A stretch of DNA of 64,000 nt from Shewanella basaltis (GTDB taxonomy: Bacteria; Pseudomonadota; Gammaproteobacteria; Enterobacterales; Shewanellaceae), in the NCBI RefSeq assembly GCF_023283885.1, contig NZ_JAKILA010000002.1, forward strand, positions 62,001 to 126,000, given 5' to 3'. Each line of letters begins with the position of its first letter. Within the stretch, counting starts at the first letter, position 1. A model generated the notes under the pieces. It did not search any database and was not told the DNA's origin. It saw only the letters and a list, made by a program, of their open reading frames with translations. Both the position numbers and the translations under genes were made by a program. This document shows, piece after piece, positions 1-8,349 of this stretch.

Positions 1-1821
1 TGTACCGCCTACTTGTTGAAATTTAACTTCCGAAACAATTTCATTAGGATTGTCATGCTTGTTGATCTGATTGTAATAATTGAGTGTTGATAGTTCTATC
101 CCACTTATGTTTTCAGCCTCTACTCCTCGCTTGTACTCATTAAGTTCTGAAAACAGTTTTTTGTAACTATCTTCTAGCTGTTTTGCAAAGTCGTTAAACT
201 CTTCGTCACGTAGTATTTGAATAGAGTGAGCTTTACTTTGTTTCAGAAGACGGATTATCTCTTCGTGTGTTTCCGATAAAGCGATAGATTTTGTGGAGAT
301 ATTTGTCTCAAAAACTGTAGCAGAACTGAGCTTTTCTTCGATCTTATCAATTATAGAGTTCAGAGATTTGAGGCGTTTAGCTTGATTTGCTACCCTCTTT
401 TTTTTTGCTCTAATCTCATCATTTAGTGTTTCAATTTCAGCCGAGAATTCGTTCAATGCTGATAACCGTGTTAAATATTCAGCTGAATCGGACTTGTTTG
501 ATGATAAAATACTATCAATTGCGAAAACCAAATCTTCCGATAGAGTATCCCGATTTAGTTCTAGGAATGTTTGTAGATAGACAAAGGAAACAGTTATACG
601 CTCTTGTAATTGATGCTCTATCTTTTTGCAGGTTATGGATGCCTGCTCTAAAAACTCTAGCTTCGGCAACTCGTCTTCAGCAACCTGCTTCGGATGTTTT
701 TGAACATCTTTAATTGGTGTTTCACAAGTTGGACAGTTCTCAATATCAGACATATCACCGAATTTTTGAATAGCCTTATACAAATCTTTGTAGTTAACTT
801 TACTAGCGTGAGTTGCTAAAAGGTTCCTTCTACTTGCTAATAATTCAATTAGCCAAGCAATTGAGTTAATATATTTACTCAGGGAGTCTAGTTTGATCTC
901 TTCACTAGCAACTTCAAATTTCTGGGTACTTAACACTAGTTGTTTCTTCAACCTACCAAAGTAGTTCTTCCTTGTTACTATATGAGCACTATCATATTTT
1001 TCTAACCCAAACAGTTTCGCTAAGAGCTGTTGATCTTCTTGGATTTCATTAATCTTTGTTTTTCTCAAGCGCCTTTTATCAGCTAGGTCTTGACTAACCC
1101 CTTCATAACGCTCTTGGCCAGAGGTTCGAATAAACTCTGCAGCTTTGAATGAAGCTGGCTTAACCATTCCATTTACAATGTCATCAATCTCTTCGAGTTC
1201 AAACAATGTAGCAAGAACATCCGCTTGCTTGACGTTAGTATCCTTTGAACCCAATAGCGAAAATTCTTGAAGCCTGTTCCTATCAATAAAACAACTATTC
1301 CAAAATGGCGATTTAGGGACGACTCCATTGACTAACTTGCAGATAATGCTTGGTGCTCCACCATTCTTTATGTAGTTTTTTAATGGTGTATTTCTACGGT
1401 TAGCTTCTTTTACATTGTCCGTGAGGCTATATTCGATAGCCTCACATAATGATGTTTTTCCTCCACCGTTTGGTGCAAAAAAGACATTAACCCCCTTACT
1501 AAATGGGATTAATGTCCCTTGATCATTGTGGTTGAGTGAAGAGAAGCCTCTAAAGTTTTTGACCTGTATTGACTTCAGTGGCGTCAGGACTAAATTAGAG
1601 CCGTCACGTTCTAAAGCCATATTTTGGTCCACAATTCGCCTGTACCTTTCTACTTGCCTTATTACTCTTCTTTTTAACTTATCTATGTCATCAAGCTCTG
1701 AATAAATTGCTTTTGTCAGCTTTTTTTCTTTCTGCTTTTTAATCAGAGACAATAGATACAGGTAAGAGAGATTATCATCTAGAATTTGATTTTTGAGAAA
1801 AGTATTTAAATGAAAGCTCAT
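1..1821 (-). CDS. SMC/RecF-like AAA ATPase with zinc hook (partial, runs off left edge)
   Basis: The first 607 residues are visible and the C-terminus lies beyond base 1. A Walker A loop APNGGGKTS sits at about residues 116-124, just after the strand-and-loop pattern IQVKNFRGF typical of SMC/RecF/Rad50 ATPases. A long charged, probably coiled-coil region follows, interrupted near residue 362 by CPTC, which resembles a Rad50 zinc hook. The signature motif and Walker B would be past the edge. About 80 residues precede the ATPase core, which is unusual. The ATG at 1821 has a weak AGGTG upstream. Such stand-alone ATPases are often accessory genes, some in anti-phage systems; that role is inference only. 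No stop codon was seen in the frame. Confidence 0.8.
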   Translation of the reverse strand, partial: MSFHLNTFLKNQILDDNLSYLYLLSLIKKQKEKKLTKAIYSELDDIDKLKRRVIRQVERYRRIVDQNMALERDGSNLVLTPLKSIQVKNFRGFSSLNHNDQGTLIPFSKGVNVFFAPNGGGKTSLCEAIEYSLTDNVKEANRRNTPLKNYIKNGGAPSIICKLVNGVVPKSPFWNSCFIDRNRLQEFSLLGSKDTNVKQADVLATLFELEEIDDIVNGMVKPASFKAAEFIRTSGQERYEGVSQDLADKRRLRKTKINEIQEDQQLLAKLFGLEKYDSAHIVTRKNYFGRLKKQLVLSTQKFEVASEEIKLDSLSKYINSIAWLIELLASRRNLLATHASKVNYKDLYKAIQKFGDMSDIENCPTCETPIKDVQKHPKQVAEDELPKLEFLEQASITCKKIEHQLQERITVSFVYLQTFLELNRDTLSEDLVFAIDSILSSNKSDSAEYLTRLSALNEFSAEIETLNDEIRAKKKRVANQAKRLKSLNSIIDKIEEKLSSATVFETNISTKSIALSETHEEIIRLLKQSKAHSIQILRDEEFNDFAKQLEDSYKKLFSELNEYKRGVEAENISGIELSTLNYYNQINKHDNPNEIVSEVKFQQVGGT

Positions 1822-2241
1822 GATGGGTACACCTGTGTAAGTGGTCGTAATTGCATGCTACCACTGTTACTAACTATATGTTACTCAAAGTTTAACTCGC
1901 CAAGGATTAGATTGATCTATGTAGTTGTTTGAGTTTTTAGATGCAAAAAAACGGACTCGATTAGCCCGCCCTCATCCTCCCTCGGTGTCAGGTCTTGCGT
2001 ATTGCTGCTGGAAAGTATGGCTTAGTTTTGCTAATCCTAGATCAGTGAATTAGATCAGGAGTTCTAAATCGTTTTGGTCCAAAAGTGAGCTAGAAAATGT
2101 TCAAACTTTATTATCAAGAAATGACATTCGTCCTCAGATAAATTATCAAACTATTGTGTTGTTACCCCTCATGACAACCTTAATTTTTTATCAAACTTTA
2201 ATATGGTCACACAGCTAAATCATGCGTTTTAAATTGTTATA
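1822..2241. other. Gene-free stretch left of the thioesterase gene
   Basis: No convincing reading frame was seen between the ATPase start and the candidate repeat at 2242. The stretch is AT-rich and should hold the promoter of the ATPase. The only structured element I can support is the leftward terminator-like hairpin at 1945-1968. Confidence 0.5.
1945..1968 (-). terminator. Rho-independent terminator, leftward
   Basis: Read on the minus strand, CGGGCT pairs with AGTCCG (one G-U pair) around the loop AATCG and is followed by seven T. It would stop leftward transcription arriving from the thioesterase operon before it enters the ATPase gene. It lies about 535 bp past the thioesterase stop codon, with the candidate repeat in between. 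Confidence 0.6.
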
Positions 2242-2500
2242 CCATTGCGCGTTAGTAAGTGGTCTCTTTGCGAAAATTTAACAGGGCTTAAACAAGGCGA
2301 ATGACTGAATGAATAGTGATTCTCATTCGACGTCATACAGCGCAGTGTAAGCCCTTTTAACACTCGCCTAAAAGGAATGCCCCAGCCGCTTTGGGTTTAC
2401 GTTCTCGCTATTTGAAAGGGAACGACCATGACGACATACCGATGCCTTAATCAAACACCGCTGGACGCATTCACAGTGGTCACTTATTGATGCGCAATGG
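2242..2500. mobile_element. Candidate MITE-like element with imperfect terminal inverted repeats
   Basis: CCATTGCGC with its following bases at 2242-2264 matches the reverse complement of 2478-2500 at 18 of 23 positions, bounding 259 bp without a plausible gene. Inside it a second inverted repeat joins 2278-2290 (TTAACAGGGCTTA) to 2348-2360 (TAAGCCCTTTTAA), with AGGCGA/TCGCCT as a further nested pair. The right end lies directly against the thioesterase stop codon. No target duplication was identified and no second copy is present in the window, so this could instead be a structured intergenic repeat. Confidence 0.45.
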
Positions 2501-2502
2501 TG

Positions 2503-2934
2503 TTATACCATGCCCACCGATAAACGCTCAATTAGCTGTGCAGGCATTGGCGCCAATTGACGTTTTTGGTTCATGCAAACCATTTCTATGGTTGCAGTGA
2601 CCGCAGCCTTAGTGGCATTTTGCCGCCAAATTGATTGTTGCCATACGGTTCTAAATTTACTCTCAAAGTAGAATTGGGTTCGAACTTCAATAATGTCGGC
2701 AAACTCAACGCCCTCATGGCAGATCATGTCTGTGCGGTAAACGGCAAAACCAAGTTGCTGTTGTTGCCAGAGTGTGTTGAGTACCTTGGCGCCAATGACA
2801 TGTTCGCGAGCACGCTCAAAATACTTTAAAAAATTGGGGTGATACACCACACCTGAAAAATCGGTATCTTCGTAATAAATTTGTACATTAAATACATGCA
2901 CAGGGCTTAATGTAGGTGAGGACGTTGAATTCAT
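2503..2934 (-). CDS. Acyl-CoA thioesterase, YbgC/4HBT hotdog family
   Basis: A 143-residue single hotdog domain. The motif YYEDTDFSGVVYHPNFLKYF near residues 20-39 contains the catalytic Asp and the YHxxYL-like segment of the YbgC/FadM branch, which hydrolyse acyl-CoA thioesters in the cytoplasm. It is not next to tol-pal genes, so it may be a paralogue rather than the Tol-Pal-associated YbgC; for that reason no symbol is given. It follows the solute-binding-protein gene by 23 bp and is probably cotranscribed with it. The last codons and the TAA stop lie against the right end of the candidate repeat, so the C-terminal sequence may have been altered by it. Confidence 0.85.
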   Translation of the reverse strand: MNSTSSPTLSPVHVFNVQIYYEDTDFSGVVYHPNFLKYFERAREHVIGAKVLNTLWQQQQLGFAVYRTDMICHEGVEFADIIEVRTQFYFESKFRTVWQQSIWRQNATKAAVTATIEMVCMNQKRQLAPMPAQLIERLSVGMV

Positions 2935-2957
2935 TTTACTGCAACCTTAATGGCTTC

Positions 2958-3773
2958 TTAATCATCTGTTGGTACAAGTAATTGTTGATAGAGACCTTGT
3001 TGCTTTAACTTTAGTAGCCCTTCATCGAGCAATAAGCTAAGTGTAGAAGCTTGAGGATTCTTTTTTGAAAACGCCACAAATATTTCACTCTTATGGTTAC
3101 TGAATTTTGCGATAATCTCTTGTTTTACACCCATTTGCTCAATATAAACATCTGCAACAAGGTCGTACATTATTGCACTGTCGATGCGGCCAACAAGCAG
3201 CAAATTAATCAATTGGCGTTGGCTGTTGACTTTAATGACAGTTAATTGGCGTTGGTTAATCAGTTGGGGCAACTCATCGCCATATTCATAGCCGTCAATA
3301 ATCCCAATGACACTTCCTGGTGGTAATTGCCATTTGTTGGTGATGGTAGGTAGTTGAGCTTTAGAGAAAAAAAATGAGGCATCAACAGTAAACAGGGGAA
3401 CCTGACCAAAAACAAAGCGTTTAATAGTGCTTTGTTCTCTAGTGACGTTAAATACACCATCAACAGTGCCACGCTCAGCCATAATCAGCCCTCGGGTATA
3501 AGGGACAACAATGGTAGAGACTTCAACGCCCACTTGTTTGTAAGCTTGTTGGATAAGGCGATGAGAAATACCGCTACCAAATTCATCCGCAAATGGGGGC
3601 CAACTATCTTCTGCTGCTAAGGTGGCCTTTAATGGCGCTGACATGGCAGTTTGAGCCGGAATGCCTACACAAGCAATAATGAAAAAGCACAAGGCTACTT
3701 GGGCAAGTACAAGTGATGAATAACGGGTAAACATATCGCTTAGTCGTTTTTTTGAACAACAGCTCAAAGACAT
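2958..3773 (-). CDS. Periplasmic solute-binding-like protein (SBP family 3)
   Basis: 271 residues with an N-terminal hydrophobic segment (about residues 20-40) ending in a signal-peptidase-like AMSA, then a family 3 solute-binding fold starting LKATLAAEDSWPPFADE. Pieces such as VDGVFNVTREQ and the late VGRIDSAIMYDLVADVYIEQ are typical of amino-acid-binding-like periplasmic proteins. No ABC permease or ATPase is adjacent, so it is an orphan binding protein, possibly a sensor accessory. The start at 3773 is preferred because AAAGGA lies 5-6 bases upstream; an internal ATG at 3734 would give a shorter signal peptide. The thioesterase gene follows 23 bp downstream. Confidence 0.75.
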   Translation of the reverse strand: MSLSCCSKKRLSDMFTRYSSLVLAQVALCFFIIACVGIPAQTAMSAPLKATLAAEDSWPPFADEFGSGISHRLIQQAYKQVGVEVSTIVVPYTRGLIMAERGTVDGVFNVTREQSTIKRFVFGQVPLFTVDASFFFSKAQLPTITNKWQLPPGSVIGIIDGYEYGDELPQLINQRQLTVIKVNSQRQLINLLLVGRIDSAIMYDLVADVYIEQMGVKQEIIAKFSNHKSEIFVAFSKKNPQASTLSLLLDEGLLKLKQQGLYQQLLVPTDD

Positions 3774-3909
3774 ATAATCCTTTACTTATATTCCTAATTT
3801 GACGATTGGATAGTAACATTTTAATCAATAAAGTGAAATTCGAACCTGAGTGCACTGTGACGTATTTGGCGCAATAGCCTCTATTTTAGGCTATGTATTT
3901 GGCCACACT

Positions 3910-6900
3910 TTATGGCGTTGCTGCGACTAATTCGTCGTTTATTATTTTGCTCTGTAGCAGTAAATTTTGCGCTCCAGCCGGATTGAGTGCTGGGCTAAAT
4001 AAAAAGCCTTGCACAATTTTGCACTGATAGTGCTTGAGTTTGATTAATTGGGCGTGGGTTTCTACGCCTTCTGCGATGACATCTAATTTTAGCTCATGTC
4101 CTAATTGTATAATGTTTTTCAATACAATATTGCTGGTTTCTTTAGGGAGTCTAGCGTTAATGAATGCTTTATCAATTTTCAATGTATCAATAGGAAATTG
4201 CGTTAAATAGTTGAGCGATGAATAACCTTTACCAAAATCATCAAGCGCGATGCGCACGTTAAGTTGTTTTAATTGAAATAGCACCGCTTTCGCCGCGTTA
4301 ATGTCTTTAATTAATAACGATTCGGTAATTTCAAGTTCTAGCATGTGTGCTGGAAATTGACTTTGTCGCAAGATATCAGCGATGTCACTTACAATATTAG
4401 GCTGGGATAATTGCAGGGGAGAAATATTGACCGAGATATTACCTTGCAAAATACCTTGCTGATACCATTGATATCCCTGCTCACAGGCTTGTTTTAACAC
4501 CCACAGACCGATTTCGATTATCAGTCCGCTGTCTTCTGCCTCATCAATAAAGCGGCTGGGTGAAATCGTCCCATGTGTTGGGTGGTTCCAACGTAATAAG
4601 GCTTCTAATCCGAGTACGTGTTGAGTTGTGACACAACATTTGGGTTGATAATAAACCGCTAGTTGCTGTGCGGGTAATGCATTGGTTAATTGGTTTTTTA
4701 TCTGTAACCTATCTAGCAGTGCGGTAGACAGTTTTTCATTAAAAAAATAACTGCCATTACGGCCATTTTGTTTGGCTGCGTACATTGCTGTATCTGCATG
4801 TTTTAATAATGTTTTGGCATCTTTTCCATCGTTTGGATAACAAGCAACCCCAATACTGGCAGAACTGTTGAGCCAAAACTCGTCTATTTGGTAGCCGGCA
4901 TTCAGTGAAATTCTGATCCGCTCAATAATATTGACGAGATCTTGGTTGACCTCAGCGTCACTGGGTTCGTACTGAATAATGAGTGCAAACTCATCACCGC
5001 CTAAACGTGCCAGCACATCTTGTTGCTTTAAACAGTGTTGTAAGCGTTTACTGACCTGAATGATTAACGCATCACCAATATCGTGCCCCATCGAGTCATT
5101 GACTTCTTTAAAGTGGTCCAAATCGATAAACACAACCGCGGCGGTTTTCTGCCGATTGTTAACCAACAATGATAACTGTTGATTAAAGTTAAATCGATTT
5201 GCAAGCCCTGTGAGGCTGTCGTAATTTGCTCGATTACGCAGCTCTTTAATCTGTTTAAAGCGAGACAAAATAAACAGCACAATGATGAATAAAATCGTTA
5301 ATGCAGACGCAATTAACGTGTAGTACCACCAAGCTTGATTGATGGTAAAAGCAAACTCAGCCTGTTGAGTGCTCCATATCCCATCACTGTTGGTACTTTG
5401 GACTTTAAATACATAATCACCCGCAGCAAGGTTGGTGTACATGGCATTAGGTTGTTGGGTTGTAATCCAATCTTCGTCAAATCCAGCCAACATAAATCGG
5501 TAAATGTTTCGTTCTGGCGCAGTGTAGTCTAATGATGCAAAAGAGAATTGAATCATATTGTTATCATAGTCGACACTGGGCGGCTTGATGACGTTATTGG
5601 TATTAATGTGAGTGTAAGAGGTATTGGCTATTTTGGCCGATGTGATATGAACCGGTGCCACAAAGTGGTTTTGGCTGATTTTCTGGGTATCAACCTGAAT
5701 CACCCCTTTATTGGTTCCTAGGAGTAGTTGATCTCCAGTGAGCTCTATCGCCCCTTCATTAAAGGTTAAATTGCTATCGTTTATGGCACTAGGATAATCG
5801 GTGATACTGTTTGATGCGATAACGAATTTAGTTAATGCATGCCGGCTAGTTAACCAAAGTGTACCTTGTCCATCGCCGATTACCGCTTTGAGTCTGTTGT
5901 CTGTTAACCCCTGTTTTTTAGTGATGTATTCAATATGGTATGGCTTATTTTCGTTAGGGGTAGGCGTTATTTTGGCAAGTCCAAGCCCCTGGGTAGCAGC
6001 CCAAAATACACCTTGTTTATCTTGATATATTCCACCAATACGAATATTTTCCCGCTCATTTCCTAAGCTTAAATGTGATGTTGCATCAGTTTTAGGGTTA
6101 ATGATGAAAATGCCATTAGTGGTTGCAAGCCAAAGATCGCCATTATCGGCGATGAGTGAATCGAATGTGAAATTACCACCTGAAGTATAAAGATTATTAT
6201 TGTCATTAAAATAATGCTTTAACAGACCTTTTTGTGGCGAAAATAGCATGACTCCGGCATCTAAGTAGCCCGTTATCCAAACATTGCCTTTGTTGTCTGG
6301 GTTGACTGTATAAAAGTCGGTATCAGGGAAACCATAAGGATTACCCGGTGCATTGCTAAAATGCTTTACGTGTTGTGTTGCATGGTCTAGGTAGCTAACG
6401 CCATGAGAATGTGAAATCCATAAATTGTCTTGGTTATCTGCTTTTACGTTCCAGATACTGCCAGTTAACCTGGTGTCGTTTGCCGTGGTTAATGGTGATA
6501 ATTGGGCTGTTTGATGTTGAGTGTCTATTTTATCAAGGCCCTGATTATTGGCTATCCAAGCATCGCCTTGACTATTGATGCTAATGGCGTAGACATTCGG
6601 GCCTGAAAGCTCGGAGTTTGTGGCTAATGGCTTATAAATTCGGCTAGCTTGTTTAAGCGGGCTGTAATAAGCCGCCCCTTGACTGGTTGCAAACCAGACA
6701 AGTCCAGAGGAGTCGATAAATACATCATCGACAAAATCTGTTGGTAATGAGTGTTCATTGAATGCTTGCGATTTCATTAAGTCAAACTGACCACTGTCAA
6801 GCGATAACACTGCCACGCCTTTATCTGTGCCTATCCAGATTGAATGAGCCGCATCAATGGCAATGCTGGTGACATAGTCACTTGGCATCCCTTTAGCGTT

Positions 6901-7740
6901 ATTGTCTGTTTGTTGCTCGCGCTCTTGTGAGTATTGTTGATATTGACCTGTGTTTGGGTTGAACTGAATTAATCCTGAATGTTGCGTACCAAACCAAAGT
7001 TGGCCGTTTGAGTCGATCTCACTGACGAGAAAATAATCTTTAAATATACTGGTTTTTATGGATGTTGATTGGCTCGCTGTTGCTGTGTTTGCCTGGTATA
7101 ACGACATGCGCTTTTGACCCGGCTCAATGACGGCGAGACCATAATCGGTACCGACCCATAAACGCTGCTGTTGATCGGCAATAATACTGTAAATTGATGT
7201 TTCAACTGGGGCACGTTGTTTGTCTATATACAAGGGGATTGAGATAAACTTCTCTGTTGCCTCAGCTTTAAATTGTATACCGCTGCCAGTGCCCACCCAT
7301 AAATTATGTTGGGCGTCTTGATACAGTTCCATTATCCAATTGATGTTTTGATGAAAGTGCTTTTGCGAAAGCGGGACGATATTGAGTTCATCTTTAAGAT
7401 TGAGTCGGTTTAAACCGTCTTCGGTCGCAAACCAAATATGGCCTTGGCTATCTTCAATCACGTCGGTCACAAAGTTATTTGATAAATGGGTACTTGTGCC
7501 AGGAGAAAATTGAAAATGCACAAATTCTTGCCCGTCATAGCGACTCACACCCGCATCTGTTGCAAACCACATAAAGCCATTTTTTTGTTGATAGATCATG
7601 GTTATCATGGTCGATGGAAGGCCATCTGCAACATTTAGCCGTTCTATTTGATACTGTTTGGCGTTTACATTTAACGCTATGGTCAATGCAAGCAACACCC
7701 CTAAAAGGCAATTCGCTATGTTGTGGTAGGGGGCAAACAT
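3910..7740 (-). CDS. Two-component-propeller sensor with GGDEF and EAL domains
   Basis: 1276 residues. A signal peptide (to about residue 27) precedes repeated propeller blades (GFMWFATDAGVSRYDG, HIWFATEDGLNRL, NLWVGTGSGI and others) up to about residue 700, then a Y_Y_Y-type domain, one membrane helix at about 803-827, and a cytoplasmic diguanylate cyclase/phosphodiesterase module. GGDEF is intact at about residue 914 and EALLRW at about 1046; the EAL landmarks LEITES, DDFGKGYSSL and AEGVET are all present. Both c-di-GMP synthesis and breakdown are therefore plausible. The position of the inhibitory RxxD site reads KQQD, so product inhibition may be weak. The ligand is unknown. It appears monocistronic, 117 bp from the next gene upstream. 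Confidence 0.92.
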   Translation of the reverse strand: MFAPYHNIANCLLGVLLALTIALNVNAKQYQIERLNVADGLPSTMITMIYQQKNGFMWFATDAGVSRYDGQEFVHFQFSPGTSTHLSNNFVTDVIEDSQGHIWFATEDGLNRLNLKDELNIVPLSQKHFHQNINWIMELYQDAQHNLWVGTGSGIQFKAEATEKFISIPLYIDKQRAPVETSIYSIIADQQQRLWVGTDYGLAVIEPGQKRMSLYQANTATASQSTSIKTSIFKDYFLVSEIDSNGQLWFGTQHSGLIQFNPNTGQYQQYSQEREQQTDNNAKGMPSDYVTSIAIDAAHSIWIGTDKGVAVLSLDSGQFDLMKSQAFNEHSLPTDFVDDVFIDSSGLVWFATSQGAAYYSPLKQASRIYKPLATNSELSGPNVYAISINSQGDAWIANNQGLDKIDTQHQTAQLSPLTTANDTRLTGSIWNVKADNQDNLWISHSHGVSYLDHATQHVKHFSNAPGNPYGFPDTDFYTVNPDNKGNVWITGYLDAGVMLFSPQKGLLKHYFNDNNNLYTSGGNFTFDSLIADNGDLWLATTNGIFIINPKTDATSHLSLGNERENIRIGGIYQDKQGVFWAATQGLGLAKITPTPNENKPYHIEYITKKQGLTDNRLKAVIGDGQGTLWLTSRHALTKFVIASNSITDYPSAINDSNLTFNEGAIELTGDQLLLGTNKGVIQVDTQKISQNHFVAPVHITSAKIANTSYTHINTNNVIKPPSVDYDNNMIQFSFASLDYTAPERNIYRFMLAGFDEDWITTQQPNAMYTNLAAGDYVFKVQSTNSDGIWSTQQAEFAFTINQAWWYYTLIASALTILFIIVLFILSRFKQIKELRNRANYDSLTGLANRFNFNQQLSLLVNNRQKTAAVVFIDLDHFKEVNDSMGHDIGDALIIQVSKRLQHCLKQQDVLARLGGDEFALIIQYEPSDAEVNQDLVNIIERIRISLNAGYQIDEFWLNSSASIGVACYPNDGKDAKTLLKHADTAMYAAKQNGRNGSYFFNEKLSTALLDRLQIKNQLTNALPAQQLAVYYQPKCCVTTQHVLGLEALLRWNHPTHGTISPSRFIDEAEDSGLIIEIGLWVLKQACEQGYQWYQQGILQGNISVNISPLQLSQPNIVSDIADILRQSQFPAHMLELEITESLLIKDINAAKAVLFQLKQLNVRIALDDFGKGYSSLNYLTQFPIDTLKIDKAFINARLPKETSNIVLKNIIQLGHELKLDVIAEGVETHAQLIKLKHYQCKIVQGFLFSPALNPAGAQNLLLQSKIINDELVAATP

Positions 7741-7857
7741 GACACACCTTTTAGTTGACGATCACGGCTTGAAATATTGTGCTTTGCAAGCAAACCGAAT
7801 TAGATATTGTAAAAATATCGGTAAGTTGTATATGAAATGATGCAAATGATCAAATGA

Positions 7858-8331
7858 TTAGAGCAATAATGTCGTATCAATGGGGGTAAATATCTGGCAT
7901 TGGTCGGTAAGTGATTTGGCGGTTAAGCATTCCACACTGATGACATGAGTGTAGCACTGAGTTGATTGATTAATTTTTTTAAGCAGTAAATCAAAATCAC
8001 CATCACCAGACAATAAGATAACCTCATCTACATGGGGGGCAATGTCTAACATATCGATAGTAATGCCTACATCCCAATCACCTTTAGCAGAACCGTCGCT
8101 GCGTTGAATATAAGGCTTAGTTTTGACTGTAAATCCTATGTGTTTTAAGGCATCTTGAAATTTAATTTGCCCATCGTCAGCTGGTGCGATGGCATAGGCA
8201 ATCGCGTGTTGAATATTACCGCGCTGTGACAATTGTTGATGTAACGCGCGATAATTGAACGAACGGCTGAAGCCTTGCTTACAGGTGTAATAAATGTTTT
8301 GTACGTCTACAAATATTGCAAGATTATTCAT
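7858..8331 (-). CDS. NYN-domain (LabA/DUF88-like) putative nuclease
   Basis: 157 residues forming one NYN/PIN-like domain. The N-terminal strand AIFVDVQNIYY carries the first conserved acidic and Asn residues; GDWDVGITIDML and LLSGDGDFDLLLKKI supply further acidic residues of the metal-binding pocket. The family is related to PIN ribonucleases, and an RNA-cleaving role is inferred but not proven here. It starts 18 bp after the stop of the RND pump gene with AGGTG upstream of the ATG, so it is probably the last gene of the efflux operon, which is an unusual partner. Confidence 0.85.
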   Translation of the reverse strand: MNNLAIFVDVQNIYYTCKQGFSRSFNYRALHQQLSQRGNIQHAIAYAIAPADDGQIKFQDALKHIGFTVKTKPYIQRSDGSAKGDWDVGITIDMLDIAPHVDEVILLSGDGDFDLLLKKINQSTQCYTHVISVECLTAKSLTDQCQIFTPIDTTLLL

Positions 8332-8349
8332 TTTTACACCTGTATCGAG

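Noticed and set aside
3876..3897. Hairpin ATAGCCT/AGGCTAT after the propeller protein gene
   Set aside because: There is no T-run on the minus strand, so it cannot be supported as a terminator.
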